Shown piece after piece: positions 1-8,900 of a stretch of DNA of 33,247 nucleotides (position 1 is the stretch's first letter; the number at the start of each line of letters is the position of its first letter). Source of the DNA: Chitinophagales bacterium (GTDB lineage Bacteria; Bacteroidota; Bacteroidia; Chitinophagales; Chitinophagaceae); NCBI GenBank assembly GCA_013298665.1, contig JAAFIK010000054.1:1-33247 (forward strand), written 5' to 3'. The position numbers and the translations under genes are program-made. The notes below the pieces were generated by a model. It was given only the letters and a program-made list of their open reading frames with translations. It was not told the origin of the DNA and did not search any database.

Positions 1-44
1 CAAACGTACTCATGCCATCACCTGCTATGGCATGAGTACGTTTG
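1..44. repeat. Perfect 18-bp inverted repeat at window edge
   Basis: Bases 1-18 (CAAACGTACTCATGCCAT) are the exact reverse complement of bases 27-44, separated by an 8-base loop. The repeat lies inside the ccoN reading frame and its left arm starts exactly at base 1. The codons from about 14 onward read AITCYGM, as expected for CcoN, so the outer left arm may be a fold-back artefact of the assembly. A genuine hairpin cannot be excluded. Confidence 0.9.
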
Positions 45-1213
45 AGGGGCCGATGTTATCACTAAAAAATGTGAATGCCATCAGTCACTATACGGATTGG
101 ACGGTGGCACACGTACATATCGGGGCGCTGGGCTGGAATGGCTTTCTTACCTTTGGTATCCTCTACTGGCTTGTGCCGCGCTTATTCAATACCAGCCTGT
201 ATTCAAAGAAATGGGCCAATACACATTTCCTGATTGGCACGGTCGGTATCCTCCTGTATGCCATCCCTTTGTACTGGGCAGCCTTCTCGCAGGCACTGAT
301 GTGGAAAGCCTTTCTGCCCGAGGGACTCCTCAAGTACCAGTTTCTTGAAACCGTTACCCGCATCAAACCTATGTATATCCTGCGGTCGGTTGGTGGTACG
401 ATTTATATGCTTGGGGCTGTACTCATGGTGGTTAACCTGTACCGTACCATCCGCCGTGGAAAATTTGTACCCATGGAAATGGCCGAAGCACCTGCACTCA
501 GGAGCCAGCCACAACCAACCGGCAGAACCTTCTGGCACACGGCTATCGAACGCCGCCCCATACGGATGCTGGTTTTCAGTCTTATTGTAGCAGGCATCGG
601 GGGCGCCATCGAATTGATCCCTACTTTCCTGGTGAAGGAAAATATACCCACCATCAGTACCGTACAACCCTATACGCCGCTTGAACTGCAGGGACGGGAT
701 ATCTATGTTCGCGAAGGCTGTTATACCTGCCACTCACAGATGATCCGTCCGTTCCGGGATGAAGTGGCGCGCTATGGCGACTATTCAAAATCCGGTGAGT
801 TTGTATATGATCATCCTTTTCAGTGGGGCAGCAAACGCACCGGGCCAGACCTCGCGCGTGAGGGTGGGAGATACCCTGATAGCTGGCATTACCGGCATAT
901 GAACGATCCGGAAGAGATTTCACAGGGCAGCATCATGCCGCCTTATCCCTGGCTGCTCAAAGATGCACTGGATACCAGTACAACCGGTGCCAAGATCAGG
1001 GCGATGCAAACACTGGGTGTTCCCTATCCAAAGGGATACGACCAGGTTGCCAACAACGACCTCATGCTCCAGGCAGACAGTATCGTCCTTAAACTGTCGA
1101 AGGACAAAATAAAAACAACAGCCAATAAAGAAATCATAGCGCTGATTGCTTACCTGCAACGCATGGGCACGGACATCAAAAAGGCTTCACCGGCAGAAAA
1201 AGAACTGCACTAA
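2..1213 (+). CDS. ccoNO: cbb3-type cytochrome c oxidase fused subunits I/II (CcoN-CcoO), 5'-truncated
   Basis: The reading frame is open from the window edge, so the N-terminal catalytic part of CcoN lies outside. What remains starts with the CcoN helix motif YGMSTFEGPMLS, then the segment with SHYTDWTVAHVHIGALGWNG, where the His residues fit the haem-copper oxidase subunit I pattern. After about residue 165 it continues without a stop into a CcoO domain: a membrane anchor, then the haem c site CYTCH followed by SQMIRPFRDE, and later a Met-containing IMPPYPWLL that fits an axial ligand. CcoN-CcoO fusions are common in Bacteroidota. The protein sits in the inner membrane, reduces O2 to water with high affinity and pumps protons. 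It is the first gene of the operon visible here. The first few codons (K-R-T-H) may be affected by the edge inverted repeat. Confidence 0.93.
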   Translation, partial: KRTHAITCYGMSTFEGPMLSLKNVNAISHYTDWTVAHVHIGALGWNGFLTFGILYWLVPRLFNTSLYSKKWANTHFLIGTVGILLYAIPLYWAAFSQALMWKAFLPEGLLKYQFLETVTRIKPMYILRSVGGTIYMLGAVLMVVNLYRTIRRGKFVPMEMAEAPALRSQPQPTGRTFWHTAIERRPIRMLVFSLIVAGIGGAIELIPTFLVKENIPTISTVQPYTPLELQGRDIYVREGCYTCHSQMIRPFRDEVARYGDYSKSGEFVYDHPFQWGSKRTGPDLAREGGRYPDSWHYRHMNDPEEISQGSIMPPYPWLLKDALDTSTTGAKIRAMQTLGVPYPKGYDQVANNDLMLQADSIVLKLSKDKIKTTANKEIIALIAYLQRMGTDIKKASPAEKELH

Positions 1214-1224
1214 ACGATCATCAT

Positions 1225-1383
1225 ATGAAATTTAAAAATTATCTCACGAGTATTGACCACGTCAGTATTTATCCGCTGTTTTCCCTGTTGATCTTTACCG
1301 TATTTTTTGCATTGGTTACCTGGTATGTGTTCAGTACGGGTAAGGAGGAAATGCAAAAAAGGGGCAATACCCCACTCAACTGA
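1225..1383 (+). CDS. ccoQ: cbb3 oxidase small subunit CcoQ-like
   Basis: This 52-residue protein starts MKFKNYLTSI, 11 bases after the ccoNO stop. It has one membrane helix at about residues 15-37 (from YPLFSLLIF to TWYVF), followed by a short charged tail, KEEMQKRGN. CcoQ subunits are single-helix proteins of this size that stabilise the cbb3 complex, and this gene lies in the usual place between ccoO and ccoP. The identification rests on size, topology and position, because CcoQ sequences are poorly conserved. The larger overlapping frame starting near 1307 is an N-terminal overcall of ccoP. Confidence 0.8.
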   Translation: MKFKNYLTSIDHVSIYPLFSLLIFTVFFALVTWYVFSTGKEEMQKRGNTPLN

Positions 1384-1420
1384 TCAATGCGCTTTGCCAA
1401 TCATAAAAGTCATAAAAATC

Positions 1421-2581
1421 ATGAAACTCAGACGGAAATATTCACACATACAGAAACGGATCAGCACAGGCTTACTTATACTGGCGGGAATTGGTTTTTC
1501 AGGAAGCCTTACCGCACAAACCTTTGCTGAGTCGCCAACACCGGCAAATCAAACCTACGACAGTACACTTGCATACTTCCTGGTTGCACTCGCCATCATA
1601 TTGCTGCTGGTGATCGCGATTCTGGGGCGGGTATTGATTGTTGCGGCAAAGATCAGGCTCGACCGGGAAAAACAAGCCCGGGTACGCACAGCAGGCTTGA
1701 TGATCGTGTTTATGGCGATGCTGCAGCAGGGGGTTGCACAAAAACTGACAGGAGCAATGCCTCCGGCAGACAGCAGGGTAACGGCCAGCAGTATTTACTG
1801 GCTATTGGTAATCATCGGCACAGAATTAATCGTCATTCTCTTCCTGGCACTGCAAACCAACGGACTGCTCAGAAATGAGCGCGCTGCGGTAGCCGCAAAG
1901 CCATCGGTAACCAAAAAATGGCTCAACTGGCTGTACCGCAAAAATACCGAAGAAGACCTGGTGATCCTTGACCTGGGGCATAACTATGACGGTATCCGCG
2001 AACTGGATAATAATATACCGGTTTGGTGGAAGCTGGCTTTTGCGGGAAGTATTCTTTTTGGTGCTGTTTATCTCTTTCGTTACCATATCAGCAATACGGC
2101 ACCCCTGCAGCAGGCCGAATTGAAAATTGCCCTTATGCGTGCGGAAGAAGACAAAGCGGCCTATCTGCAAACGGCTGCTGATCACGTAGATGAAAAAACA
2201 GTACAACTGCTGGGGGCAGCGGATATCGCCGAAGGTAAGGAGTTGTTTCACAAGCCAGGCGCCTGTTTATCCTGTCATGGCGACAATGGTTCCGGGATTG
2301 TTAACGGTGCTGCGGGCGTGGGGCCTAACCTTACGGACAACTACTGGCTGCACAAGGGCAGTATCAATGATGTATTTTATTCAATCAAATATGGCTGGCC
2401 GGAAAAGGGGATGCGCTCCTGGAAAGAGGATTATACGCCTTTGCAGATAGCCAAACTGGCGAGTTACATCAAATCGATCAGCGGCATCAAACACGCGGCA
2501 GCTAAAGAACCACAGGGCGAAATGGAGGTGGCTGGCAACAGTGGTGCCGCAGCCGATACCATCAAAAATACCCCGAAATGA
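1421..2581 (+). CDS. ccoP: cbb3 oxidase subunit III (CcoP), one haem c
   Basis: I place the start at the ATG giving MKLRRKYSHIQKR, which is followed by a hydrophobic, signal-like segment. This gives 386 residues; the 38 codons upstream in frame overlap ccoQ and are not CcoP-like. Helices lie near residues 15-32, 45-70 and 120-145. A CcoP-type N-terminal stretch follows (DLGHNYDGIRELDNNIPVWWK), with another helix near 205-225. A single C-terminal cytochrome c domain has the haem site CLSCH at about residue 281 and a later Met ligand candidate in EKGMRSW. Proteobacterial CcoP usually has two haem c sites; one is the normal state in Bacteroidota. The protein passes electrons from a periplasmic or membrane donor to CcoO. 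Its stop overlaps the ccoG start (ATGA), which suggests translational coupling. Confidence 0.92.
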   Translation: MKLRRKYSHIQKRISTGLLILAGIGFSGSLTAQTFAESPTPANQTYDSTLAYFLVALAIILLLVIAILGRVLIVAAKIRLDREKQARVRTAGLMIVFMAMLQQGVAQKLTGAMPPADSRVTASSIYWLLVIIGTELIVILFLALQTNGLLRNERAAVAAKPSVTKKWLNWLYRKNTEEDLVILDLGHNYDGIRELDNNIPVWWKLAFAGSILFGAVYLFRYHISNTAPLQQAELKIALMRAEEDKAAYLQTAADHVDEKTVQLLGAADIAEGKELFHKPGACLSCHGDNGSGIVNGAAGVGPNLTDNYWLHKGSINDVFYSIKYGWPEKGMRSWKEDYTPLQIAKLASYIKSISGIKHAAAKEPQGEMEVAGNSGAAADTIKNTPK

Positions 2582-3966
2582 GTACCAACACACCGGCAGA
2601 CCAGGCTTTCAGGACAAGACATTCCACTATTACGGAGCAGGGTAAGCGCAAGTGGATATATGCTTTGCAACCCCGGGGTATTTTATACCGATACAGGAGT
2701 TACCTGAGCTATGCTTACCTCATACTGTTCTTTGCATTGCCTTTTATTGCAGTGAATGGGAACCCGCTTTTTCAGTTTAACCTGCCTGAAGGGGAGTTTA
2801 CATTTTTCGGGGTATTGTTTACCCCGCAGGACTTTGTGATGTTTGGTATCGGGATGCTGATCTTTATTTTCTTTGTGATCATTTTTACGCTGGTCTATGG
2901 CCGGGTGTTTTGCGGGTGGGTCTGTCCGCAGACCATTTTTATGGAAATGGTATTCCGCAAAATTGAATACCTGATTGAGGGGGATGCACATATACAGCAA
3001 CGCAATAATCACAAAAAATGGACAACCGGTCTGTGGCTGCGCAAAATCATCAAACACCTCATCTTTCTTTGCATTTCCTTCCTGGTGTCGAATACCTTCC
3101 TCGCGTATATTATCGGGAAAGATGCATTGCTGCAGATCATGCGTGATCCTTTGTCGCATCATACAGGCGGCTTTATTGCTATCGTTTTTTTTACGCTTGT
3201 CTTTTATGTGATTTATGCCTTTGTACGTGAAATTGTGTGTACCGTCATTTGTCCCTATGGCCGTTTGCAGGGCGTATTGCTTGATAAGAACTCTGTAGCA
3301 GTGGCATACGACTACCGGCGGGGCGAGCCGCGTGGAAAAAAGAGAGCGGAAGGAGACGGGGATTGTATCGACTGCGGGATGTGCATCAACGTCTGCCCCA
3401 CGGGTATTGATATCCGCAATGGCACACAGCTTGAGTGCATCAATTGCACCGCCTGTATTGATGCCTGCGACAGGATGATGGAAAAGATAAAGCGACCCGC
3501 ACGGCTCATCACTTTTGCATCGGAGAACAATATCACGACCGGGAAAAAATTCAGGTTTACTTACCGCATCAAAGCCTATTCAGCGGTATTGCTTGTGCTG
3601 ATTGGTCTGCTGACCCTGCTGATCGCAACGCGTACCACATTTGATGCCACTGTACTACGTGTACCCGGCCAGGTGATGCAGGAAAATGCAGATGGTACCA
3701 TCAGTAACCTCTACCGTATAAAAGTAACCAACAAAAGCAATAAGGATTTGCCCTGCCGGATGGTGGTCAGTAATGCCAACGTGGCCATTGAAGCCGTAGG
3801 TGGTGCATTAGATACACTCAGGGCGCGGCAGCAAAGGGAGGAGACCTTTTTCCTGAAAGTGCAGACATCGGCAATTCAAAACCGGAAAACCAGTTATGAC
3901 ATCAAACTCATGAGTGGCAATAAGGTGATGGAAACCACCACTGCCATATTTATCAGTAACTTTTAA
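2578..3966 (+). CDS. ccoG: Cytochrome c oxidase accessory protein CcoG (polyferredoxin)
   Basis: This 462-residue membrane ferredoxin overlaps ccoP by 4 bases. Hydrophobic helices lie near residues 45-60, 85-108, 157-178 and 197-216. The motifs FCGWVCPQ (about 112) and CTVICPYGR (about 221) match the NapH/CcoG membrane domain. Two ferredoxin-type cysteine clusters follow at 263-298, CIDCGMCINVCP and CINCTACIDACDR, then another helix near 335-350 and an immunoglobulin-like periplasmic tail. CcoG is known in the cbb3 system as a copper-reducing factor needed to load the CuB site. Here it directly follows the structural genes, as is usual. All expected cysteines are present and the length is normal. 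Confidence 0.94.
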   Translation: MSTNTPADQAFRTRHSTITEQGKRKWIYALQPRGILYRYRSYLSYAYLILFFALPFIAVNGNPLFQFNLPEGEFTFFGVLFTPQDFVMFGIGMLIFIFFVIIFTLVYGRVFCGWVCPQTIFMEMVFRKIEYLIEGDAHIQQRNNHKKWTTGLWLRKIIKHLIFLCISFLVSNTFLAYIIGKDALLQIMRDPLSHHTGGFIAIVFFTLVFYVIYAFVREIVCTVICPYGRLQGVLLDKNSVAVAYDYRRGEPRGKKRAEGDGDCIDCGMCINVCPTGIDIRNGTQLECINCTACIDACDRMMEKIKRPARLITFASENNITTGKKFRFTYRIKAYSAVLLVLIGLLTLLIATRTTFDATVLRVPGQVMQENADGTISNLYRIKVTNKSNKDLPCRMVVSNANVAIEAVGGALDTLRARQQREETFFLKVQTSAIQNRKTSYDIKLMSGNKVMETTTAIFISNF

Positions 3967-3976
3967 AACGACGACT

Positions 3977-4411
3977 ATGCATTGGGGATACCGTATTATG
4001 ATTGCCTATATTGCCGGAGTGGCCTTCCTGCTTTTCTTTGTTATCGGCAGTATGCTTACGCGTACCGAAATGGTGGAGGATAATTATTACGAGAAAGAGC
4101 TGGGTTTCAACCAAAGGATTAAAGACCGCACCAATGCTGATCTTGCGGGTGAACGTATCCTTATTGCAAGGGAAGGCGATTCTGTAACTGTACAGCTCGA
4201 CAGCAGCCTGGCGAAGCAATTGCACAATGGATTGCTTGATGCTTATTATGCGGCTGGTGAGCAGGCAGACCGGCATTTTGTCATACCTGCATCCCCGTAC
4301 GGCAGATATGCTTTTCCTGTTGCTGTGTTCCATAAGGGCAGTTATATCTTCCGTCTTTCGTTTACCCGGGGTACCAAGTCTTACTACAAAGAGAAAAATA
4401 TATTTTTCTGA
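3977..4411 (+). CDS. ccoH: cbb3 oxidase assembly protein CcoH/FixH
   Basis: This 144-residue protein begins MHWGYRIMIAYIAGVAFLL, which is one N-terminal membrane helix, and the rest is periplasmic. The segment MVEDNYYEKELGFNQRI matches the FixH family signature (D-x-Y-Y-x-K-E/G). FixH/CcoH is an assembly factor that associates with CcoN and helps mature the cbb3 oxidase. It follows ccoG by 10 bases, and its TGA overlaps the ATG of the next gene by one base. Assignment is by the motif, topology and context. The C-terminal part is less conserved in this family. Confidence 0.88.
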   Translation: MHWGYRIMIAYIAGVAFLLFFVIGSMLTRTEMVEDNYYEKELGFNQRIKDRTNADLAGERILIAREGDSVTVQLDSSLAKQLHNGLLDAYYAAGEQADRHFVIPASPYGRYAFPVAVFHKGSYIFRLSFTRGTKSYYKEKNIFF

Positions 4412-5124
4412 TGCTGACAGCGTTCTTTATGGCTTCTTTTATGCTGGGTTTTGCCGGCAGCCTTCATTGTGCAGGCATGTGCGGTCCGCTGGTATTGGCC
4501 ATGCCCTTCCATTCATTTGGTCCGGACAGAAAAACAGCAGCCATCTTTCTGTACAACAGCGGTCGTATCCTTGCCTATGCTTTTCTGGGTTTGTGTACTG
4601 GTCTGTTTGGCGCGGGTGTAAACTGGCTGTCTTTGTCGCAAATCCTTTCCATTACCCTCGGGGTATTGGTCATGCTATCTGTTTTATTGCCACGGGTGTA
4701 TCCTGCGGTTTCCTTGCCCGGCCGCAATCCGCTCAAACATTTGCAGCGCAGTCTTTTCCGGTCGTTTATGACAAAGCAAAAACTTTACCAGGCATTTGGT
4801 TGCGGGGTAATGAATGGCCTGCTGCCCTGCGGACTGGTGTATGTTGCACTGGCGGCTTCAGTACTCACAGGTTCTGTAGCCTATGCCATGTTTTTTATGC
4901 TCAACTTTGGATTGGGTACATTACCACTCCTGCTCCTGATTGCGGTATGGGGACAGCCATTATTGCTCCGTAAAAAAAATCTGCTGCGCAGACTGTCGCC
5001 CTGGATTACCCTGCTGGTGGGCGTACTGCTGCTGCTGCGGGGGCTGTACCCTGCGATGGGGCATATGCACGAACGAATGAATACCCAATGGCAGCACAAA
5101 GCCATTGAATGTATGGTGCCGTAA
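4411..5124 (+). CDS. DsbD_2/TauE-SafE-type membrane protein of the cbb3 operon
   Basis: This 237-residue, all-helical membrane protein has about six transmembrane segments. The first is followed by HCAGMCGPLVLAMP, and a second conserved loop reads GCGVMNGLLPCGLVYVALA. The two HxxGMCGP / GLLPCG motifs define the DsbD_2-like family, often labelled sulfite exporter TauE/SafE. In many genomes members sit beside cbb3 oxidase genes, where a role in copper or haem delivery or thiol transfer is suspected but not settled. It is coupled to ccoH by a TGATG overlap and ends 25 bases from the convergent LtaS-like gene. I saw no hairpin terminator in the short gap. Family confidence is high and exact function unknown. 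Confidence 0.85.
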   Translation: MLTAFFMASFMLGFAGSLHCAGMCGPLVLAMPFHSFGPDRKTAAIFLYNSGRILAYAFLGLCTGLFGAGVNWLSLSQILSITLGVLVMLSVLLPRVYPAVSLPGRNPLKHLQRSLFRSFMTKQKLYQAFGCGVMNGLLPCGLVYVALAASVLTGSVAYAMFFMLNFGLGTLPLLLLIAVWGQPLLLRKKNLLRRLSPWITLLVGVLLLLRGLYPAMGHMHERMNTQWQHKAIECMVP

Positions 5125-5148
5125 GCCCGCAGCCGGGATGATGAAGGT

Positions 5149-7122
5149 TTACCGGTTATGGAGCAGCATCCATCTTGCCGTTTCATACATGGCAGTAGTG
5201 AGTTCGGATAAATGTTTTTTTACGGAGTCTTCCTGCACGGTGGTGAGCGGGGGCAGGTTGTTGCGTACGGGTACAAATTCTTCGTTTTTCATACGGATGT
5301 TTTTCCGGTAGAAATAGTCGTCATTAACCACACCAATCCAGCCCGGTGCGTGATAGATGATAAAGGCGGCATGTTCTTTAGGCAGGCTGTCTAAGAGATC
5401 GCGGCCCAGTGTGGAGTTTTGATAGGGCTGTTGTAACAAGCCGGCAATGGTAGGTAATACATCTATTTGCGAAACGGTTTCAGGCCGGCGCTGTGGTTGC
5501 AGCAGGGCAGGGGCATAAAAAAGCAGGGGTACATGCTCTTCACTCAGCCTTTGCTCCGTCCAGGCTTTTGGATATATGGCACCGGCATCGCCTTCCACAC
5601 CATGATCGCCGATAAAAACGAATATCGTATTGTGAAAATAAGGAGCCGACCGGGCAGCATCGATAAACTTCTTAAAACTGTAATCCGTGTACTGGAAAGC
5701 GGTGTACTCTTTCTGCGATTCAAACCCGTATTTTTTCAACTCTTCCGGAGCCGCTGTTTTGGGGGCAAAATCTTTATCTTCTTCAGGGATGTTGAACGGG
5801 CGGTGGTTATCTGCCGTCTGGATAATGGCGAAAAAGGGTTTTTGCTGCCGCCCCAGTACATTATGGGCTTCCAGGAAAAGATTTTTATCGCTGATACCCC
5901 AAACGTTCAGGGGCTTGGCGCTGTACTTGCCTTCTTCGTAAATATTCACGTTGTTGATGTTGGCCACAAGTCCCTGGAAATTATTAAACTGGCTCCTGCC
6001 ACCAATAAAGTAAAACTTTTCGTAATCAACAAAATCGTTGATGATGGTGCGCTGTTTTACAGACGCTTCATTCCGGGTGGCAAATTTCGACAATTGTACA
6101 TCGGGGATGCCCGTGAGCGTGGCGAAAATACCCCTGGCGGTCCCGAAAGTAGGGGTGAAGCAACGCTCAAAGAATATGCCTTCGTTACAAAGGCTGTTGA
6201 AATAGGGGGTACTGTTTAATGGGTTTCCGCTCATACTGCTTTTATACATGCTGAAACTTTCGCAGAGAACGAGTACAATATTGGGCTGGCTTTCAAGGGA
6301 TTTACTACCGGGTGCAATGATCCGGCTGTAGGCATTGTTACCGGGCTTTTCCGGGAGGTTGAGGAACTTTGCCATCAGCGGAAAAGAAGCTTTGGCATCC
6401 GAATGATAGTCGGGATCCCGGAAGCGCAGGGTGGTAAAAAAGTTTTGGAGGGGGTTGAGCGCAAGGTTGCTTTTAAATTCATCATTAAAGCGGAAGGCGC
6501 GCATAAAGTTGAGCGGACTGAGTGTGAGGAACCCGTACATAAACCAGCCCAGTATCAGTAATGCAGCCAGGTGCCAGCTCTTGCGGTAAGCAAATTTGTG
6601 GATATTGCTGTTTTTCTCCTCGATATCCACATGCATACGGCGAAACATCCAGATCATCATGAGTACTGCACCGGTAAGACCGAGCAGTATCCAGAATACA
6701 GGATAGCTTTGCCAAACCATCTGCAGGCTTTCTTTGGGGTCTTCTGCAAAGATGAGTGCATCGGCGTTCAGCCTTGAATTAACATAGGCAAACTGGCCAA
6801 AATCGGCGCCATAAAAAAACAGCACCAGCAGGGTGATGATGCCCAGATAGACCGTCCATATCTTCTTATTCCGCTCACTGTAAAAGGGCGACCATTTCCG
6901 GAAAAGCGACAGTACGGCAATCGGCAGCAGGAGAAAAGCAATCCAGCGCAGATCGTACTTGAGGCCGAGCCAGAAGGCGGGCAGCAAATCGGTAATCCCC
7001 GTTTTAGCAGGTTTGAAGCAGCAAACGGTGGCAATACGGAAGGCCGTAAAGATAATTAAGTAGATGAAAAAAAGTTTGACCAGCCATTGAATGGTCTTTG
7101 GCACCCTCAGCTTTCTGAGCAT
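5149..7122 (-). CDS. LtaS-like membrane phosphoglycerol transferase / sulfatase-fold protein
   Basis: This 657-residue protein has about five membrane helices in its first 205 residues (near 14-32, 56-74, 88-105, 140-160 and 184-203), then an extracytoplasmic alkaline-phosphatase/sulfatase domain at about 280-570. The residues used by lipoteichoic acid synthases are all in place: Glu288 in VLVLCESFS, the nucleophile Thr328 in TFGTARG, Trp408 in NVWG, His440 in TADNHRPF, and Asp506-His507 in GDHG. In Gram-negative bacteria such proteins transfer phosphoglycerol or phosphoethanolamine groups to envelope glycans or lipids. The substrate cannot be told from sequence. The 5' leader contains TACCTTAG (minus strand, near 7149-7156), one base from the Bacteroidota -7 consensus TAnnTTTG, with no clear -33 box. 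Confidence 0.88.
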   Translation of the reverse strand: MLRKLRVPKTIQWLVKLFFIYLIIFTAFRIATVCCFKPAKTGITDLLPAFWLGLKYDLRWIAFLLLPIAVLSLFRKWSPFYSERNKKIWTVYLGIITLLVLFFYGADFGQFAYVNSRLNADALIFAEDPKESLQMVWQSYPVFWILLGLTGAVLMMIWMFRRMHVDIEEKNSNIHKFAYRKSWHLAALLILGWFMYGFLTLSPLNFMRAFRFNDEFKSNLALNPLQNFFTTLRFRDPDYHSDAKASFPLMAKFLNLPEKPGNNAYSRIIAPGSKSLESQPNIVLVLCESFSMYKSSMSGNPLNSTPYFNSLCNEGIFFERCFTPTFGTARGIFATLTGIPDVQLSKFATRNEASVKQRTIINDFVDYEKFYFIGGRSQFNNFQGLVANINNVNIYEEGKYSAKPLNVWGISDKNLFLEAHNVLGRQQKPFFAIIQTADNHRPFNIPEEDKDFAPKTAAPEELKKYGFESQKEYTAFQYTDYSFKKFIDAARSAPYFHNTIFVFIGDHGVEGDAGAIYPKAWTEQRLSEEHVPLLFYAPALLQPQRRPETVSQIDVLPTIAGLLQQPYQNSTLGRDLLDSLPKEHAAFIIYHAPGWIGVVNDDYFYRKNIRMKNEEFVPVRNNLPPLTTVQEDSVKKHLSELTTAMYETARWMLLHNR

Positions 7123-7249
7123 AGCATATTTCCCGTTGATAAAGGGTTGCTAAGGTAATGATTTGCAATGAGTTTTGAGCGCTTATCCTGCCCGGTGGCT
7201 GGTGCCGCATTTTACCGGTCTTCAGTACGCCCGGTCAGTCGCTCACGGC

Positions 7250-8734
7250 TTATGCTTTGCGAAAAGATTTTACCAGTGGTTTATCCCCGCGGGAGTATAC
7301 GGATAGCTGATAAACGCCTGGGGGGAGCCGGTCTGCTCCGGCCACGGTAAAGGTATTGTTTCCGCTAACCAGTATTACCTGCTGTGCAATGATCCGTTTG
7401 CCCGATACATCGGTAATAAGGATATCTGCAGTTGTGTTTGCACCGGTATGACTGAGACTGACCAGCAATACATCCTTAACCGGGTTGGGGTAGAGCGATA
7501 GTGCCGGTGAAGTTTGTTTCCGTTTTATGGCAATGACTTTACTGTATACATAAGATCCGTTGATGCTGTATTGTTTGATCCTGTAGTATAAGAGTCCGGT
7601 TGCCGGTGCAGTGCGATCGCTATAGTTGCAGGTATCCTGCCCGGTATGGCTTCCTTTAGACTTTACCTCCTGCAGTGCTTCAAAATGCTGGCCATCGCTG
7701 CTGCGCTCCACAAGATACCGGTCGTTCAGGCTTTCCTGTTCCACCATCCATTGCAGATCAACCTGTTGCGGATTTTCCACCGCAGAAAATTGGGTGAAGC
7801 GGACGGGGAGTACGGAGGTTTCCACATATACCCCGGTTACCGCAATGAGGTCAATACCACCTGGATTGCCGGTATTTCTCGGAAAGTAAGTGGCGCTGTT
7901 AAAATTTACCAGACTGTCGGGTAGCGCACCTGCGGGCAGGTCGTTGGCGAAAAGCGAATAGCCATATATGGTGGTATTGGCGGCCACATTCATATCCTGC
8001 AATGATATAATTACACCACCCCTGCCTTGTGTACCGGTGCCAGCATCCACAAGTGTATCGGTAACGGGAGATTTCAGGATACGGTAGGTTACATTGGGGC
8101 CCGGATCGCCATAATTGGCAGCCGTAACCCTTATAATTTTGCCATAGGCGGTTGGGTCGCCCTGGGCGTCTATGGCCGTGATGGGGGCAATACAGAAGGG
8201 ATCATGGTTGCCTGCAACACCGCGTTCAAAAATTGCAAAGCCATATTTTGCCGGCGTTGGCGTGGAAAAACCATTGGGCAGGATCCAATCCATGCGCTCA
8301 ATGTTGTTGGAATTGCCGGAGCTGTTGTCAAAAAAATTATCTGTTCCTTTATTATAGGCACGATTGTTAAAAAAGTTTTCCATATCGGCCTGGTAGGCAG
8401 GCAGCATATTAAAAGTATTGCCATTATTCACTACTTCAGCCCATACAAGACTGAAATTGCCGGACACACTGGCATTGTTCACCCTGCGCATTTTGACATT
8501 TGCAGTCAGGTAAGAGACGTAAACATAGGGCAAGCCGCCAGCCGTGAAGCCATTGACCAAAACGGTATTGTTGTTGGGATTGAGTCCCCAGTTGTACGTA
8601 ATTCCCGTACGGGTATAGGAAACAGGGGTTGTACCGGCAAGACTTGCACTGTTGATGGATGTAATGGGGGTCTGTGCCGGTAGCAGCGCAATGGAAAAAA
8701 GGCATACCGCTAATATTATACAGTACTTCATCAT
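7250..8734 (-). CDS. Secreted protein with T9SS type A sorting domain
   Basis: This 494-residue protein has a signal peptide (MMKYCIILAVCLFSIALLPAQ, cleavage about residue 21). The central part is rich in Asn, Thr and Gly and has no domain I can name. Residues about 310-400 resemble the beta-sandwich linker seen before sorting signals, containing VRFTQFSA, YLVERSSDGQHFE and YYRIKQ. The last about 80 residues are a type IX secretion signal: LSLYPNPVKDVL, then ITDVSGKRI, then LPPGVYQLSVYS and a basic end. The protein should be exported by Sec, then passed through the outer membrane by the Por/Spr machinery and anchored or released. It is monocistronic as far as can be seen. Its cargo function is unknown. 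Confidence 0.88.
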   Translation of the reverse strand: MMKYCIILAVCLFSIALLPAQTPITSINSASLAGTTPVSYTRTGITYNWGLNPNNNTVLVNGFTAGGLPYVYVSYLTANVKMRRVNNASVSGNFSLVWAEVVNNGNTFNMLPAYQADMENFFNNRAYNKGTDNFFDNSSGNSNNIERMDWILPNGFSTPTPAKYGFAIFERGVAGNHDPFCIAPITAIDAQGDPTAYGKIIRVTAANYGDPGPNVTYRILKSPVTDTLVDAGTGTQGRGGVIISLQDMNVAANTTIYGYSLFANDLPAGALPDSLVNFNSATYFPRNTGNPGGIDLIAVTGVYVETSVLPVRFTQFSAVENPQQVDLQWMVEQESLNDRYLVERSSDGQHFEALQEVKSKGSHTGQDTCNYSDRTAPATGLLYYRIKQYSINGSYVYSKVIAIKRKQTSPALSLYPNPVKDVLLVSLSHTGANTTADILITDVSGKRIIAQQVILVSGNNTFTVAGADRLPPGVYQLSVYSRGDKPLVKSFRKA

Positions 8735-8846
8735 GTATTGAATTTATACAATAGTAGGGTATCAACGGAGAATGGTTGCATGGAAAGGGTGCTGGGCTGT
8801 GGATCGCTGCCTCCGTCAGTCCTTACTACAGGATAAGCACTACCAT

Positions 8847-8883
8847 AAAAAGAGGCTGCCCATATGCCGGAACAGCCTCTTTT
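8847..8883 (-). terminator. Rho-independent terminator downstream of accC
   Basis: An 11-bp perfect stem (AAAAGAGGCTG at 8847-8857 pairing with CAGCCTCTTTT at 8873-8883) encloses a 15-base loop. Read on the minus strand, the hairpin ends in a T run and starts 18 bases after the accC stop. The A/T flanks on both sides would let it work in either direction. Confidence 0.85.
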
Positions 8884-8900
8884 ATGTATAAACCAGGTTT

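Noticed and set aside
1307..1420. Upstream extension of ccoP
   Set aside because: The codons overlap ccoQ in another frame and read a basic, Cys-containing stretch unlike CcoP; MKLRRKYSHI is the better start.
5467..6219. 250-aa open frame on the + strand
   Set aside because: It lies wholly antisense to the LtaS-like gene, whose catalytic residues are all intact, and has no recognisable domain.
8027..8683. 218-aa open frame on the + strand
   Set aside because: It is antisense to the T9SS cargo gene; its Gly/Ile-rich translation is what that gene gives in a mirrored frame.
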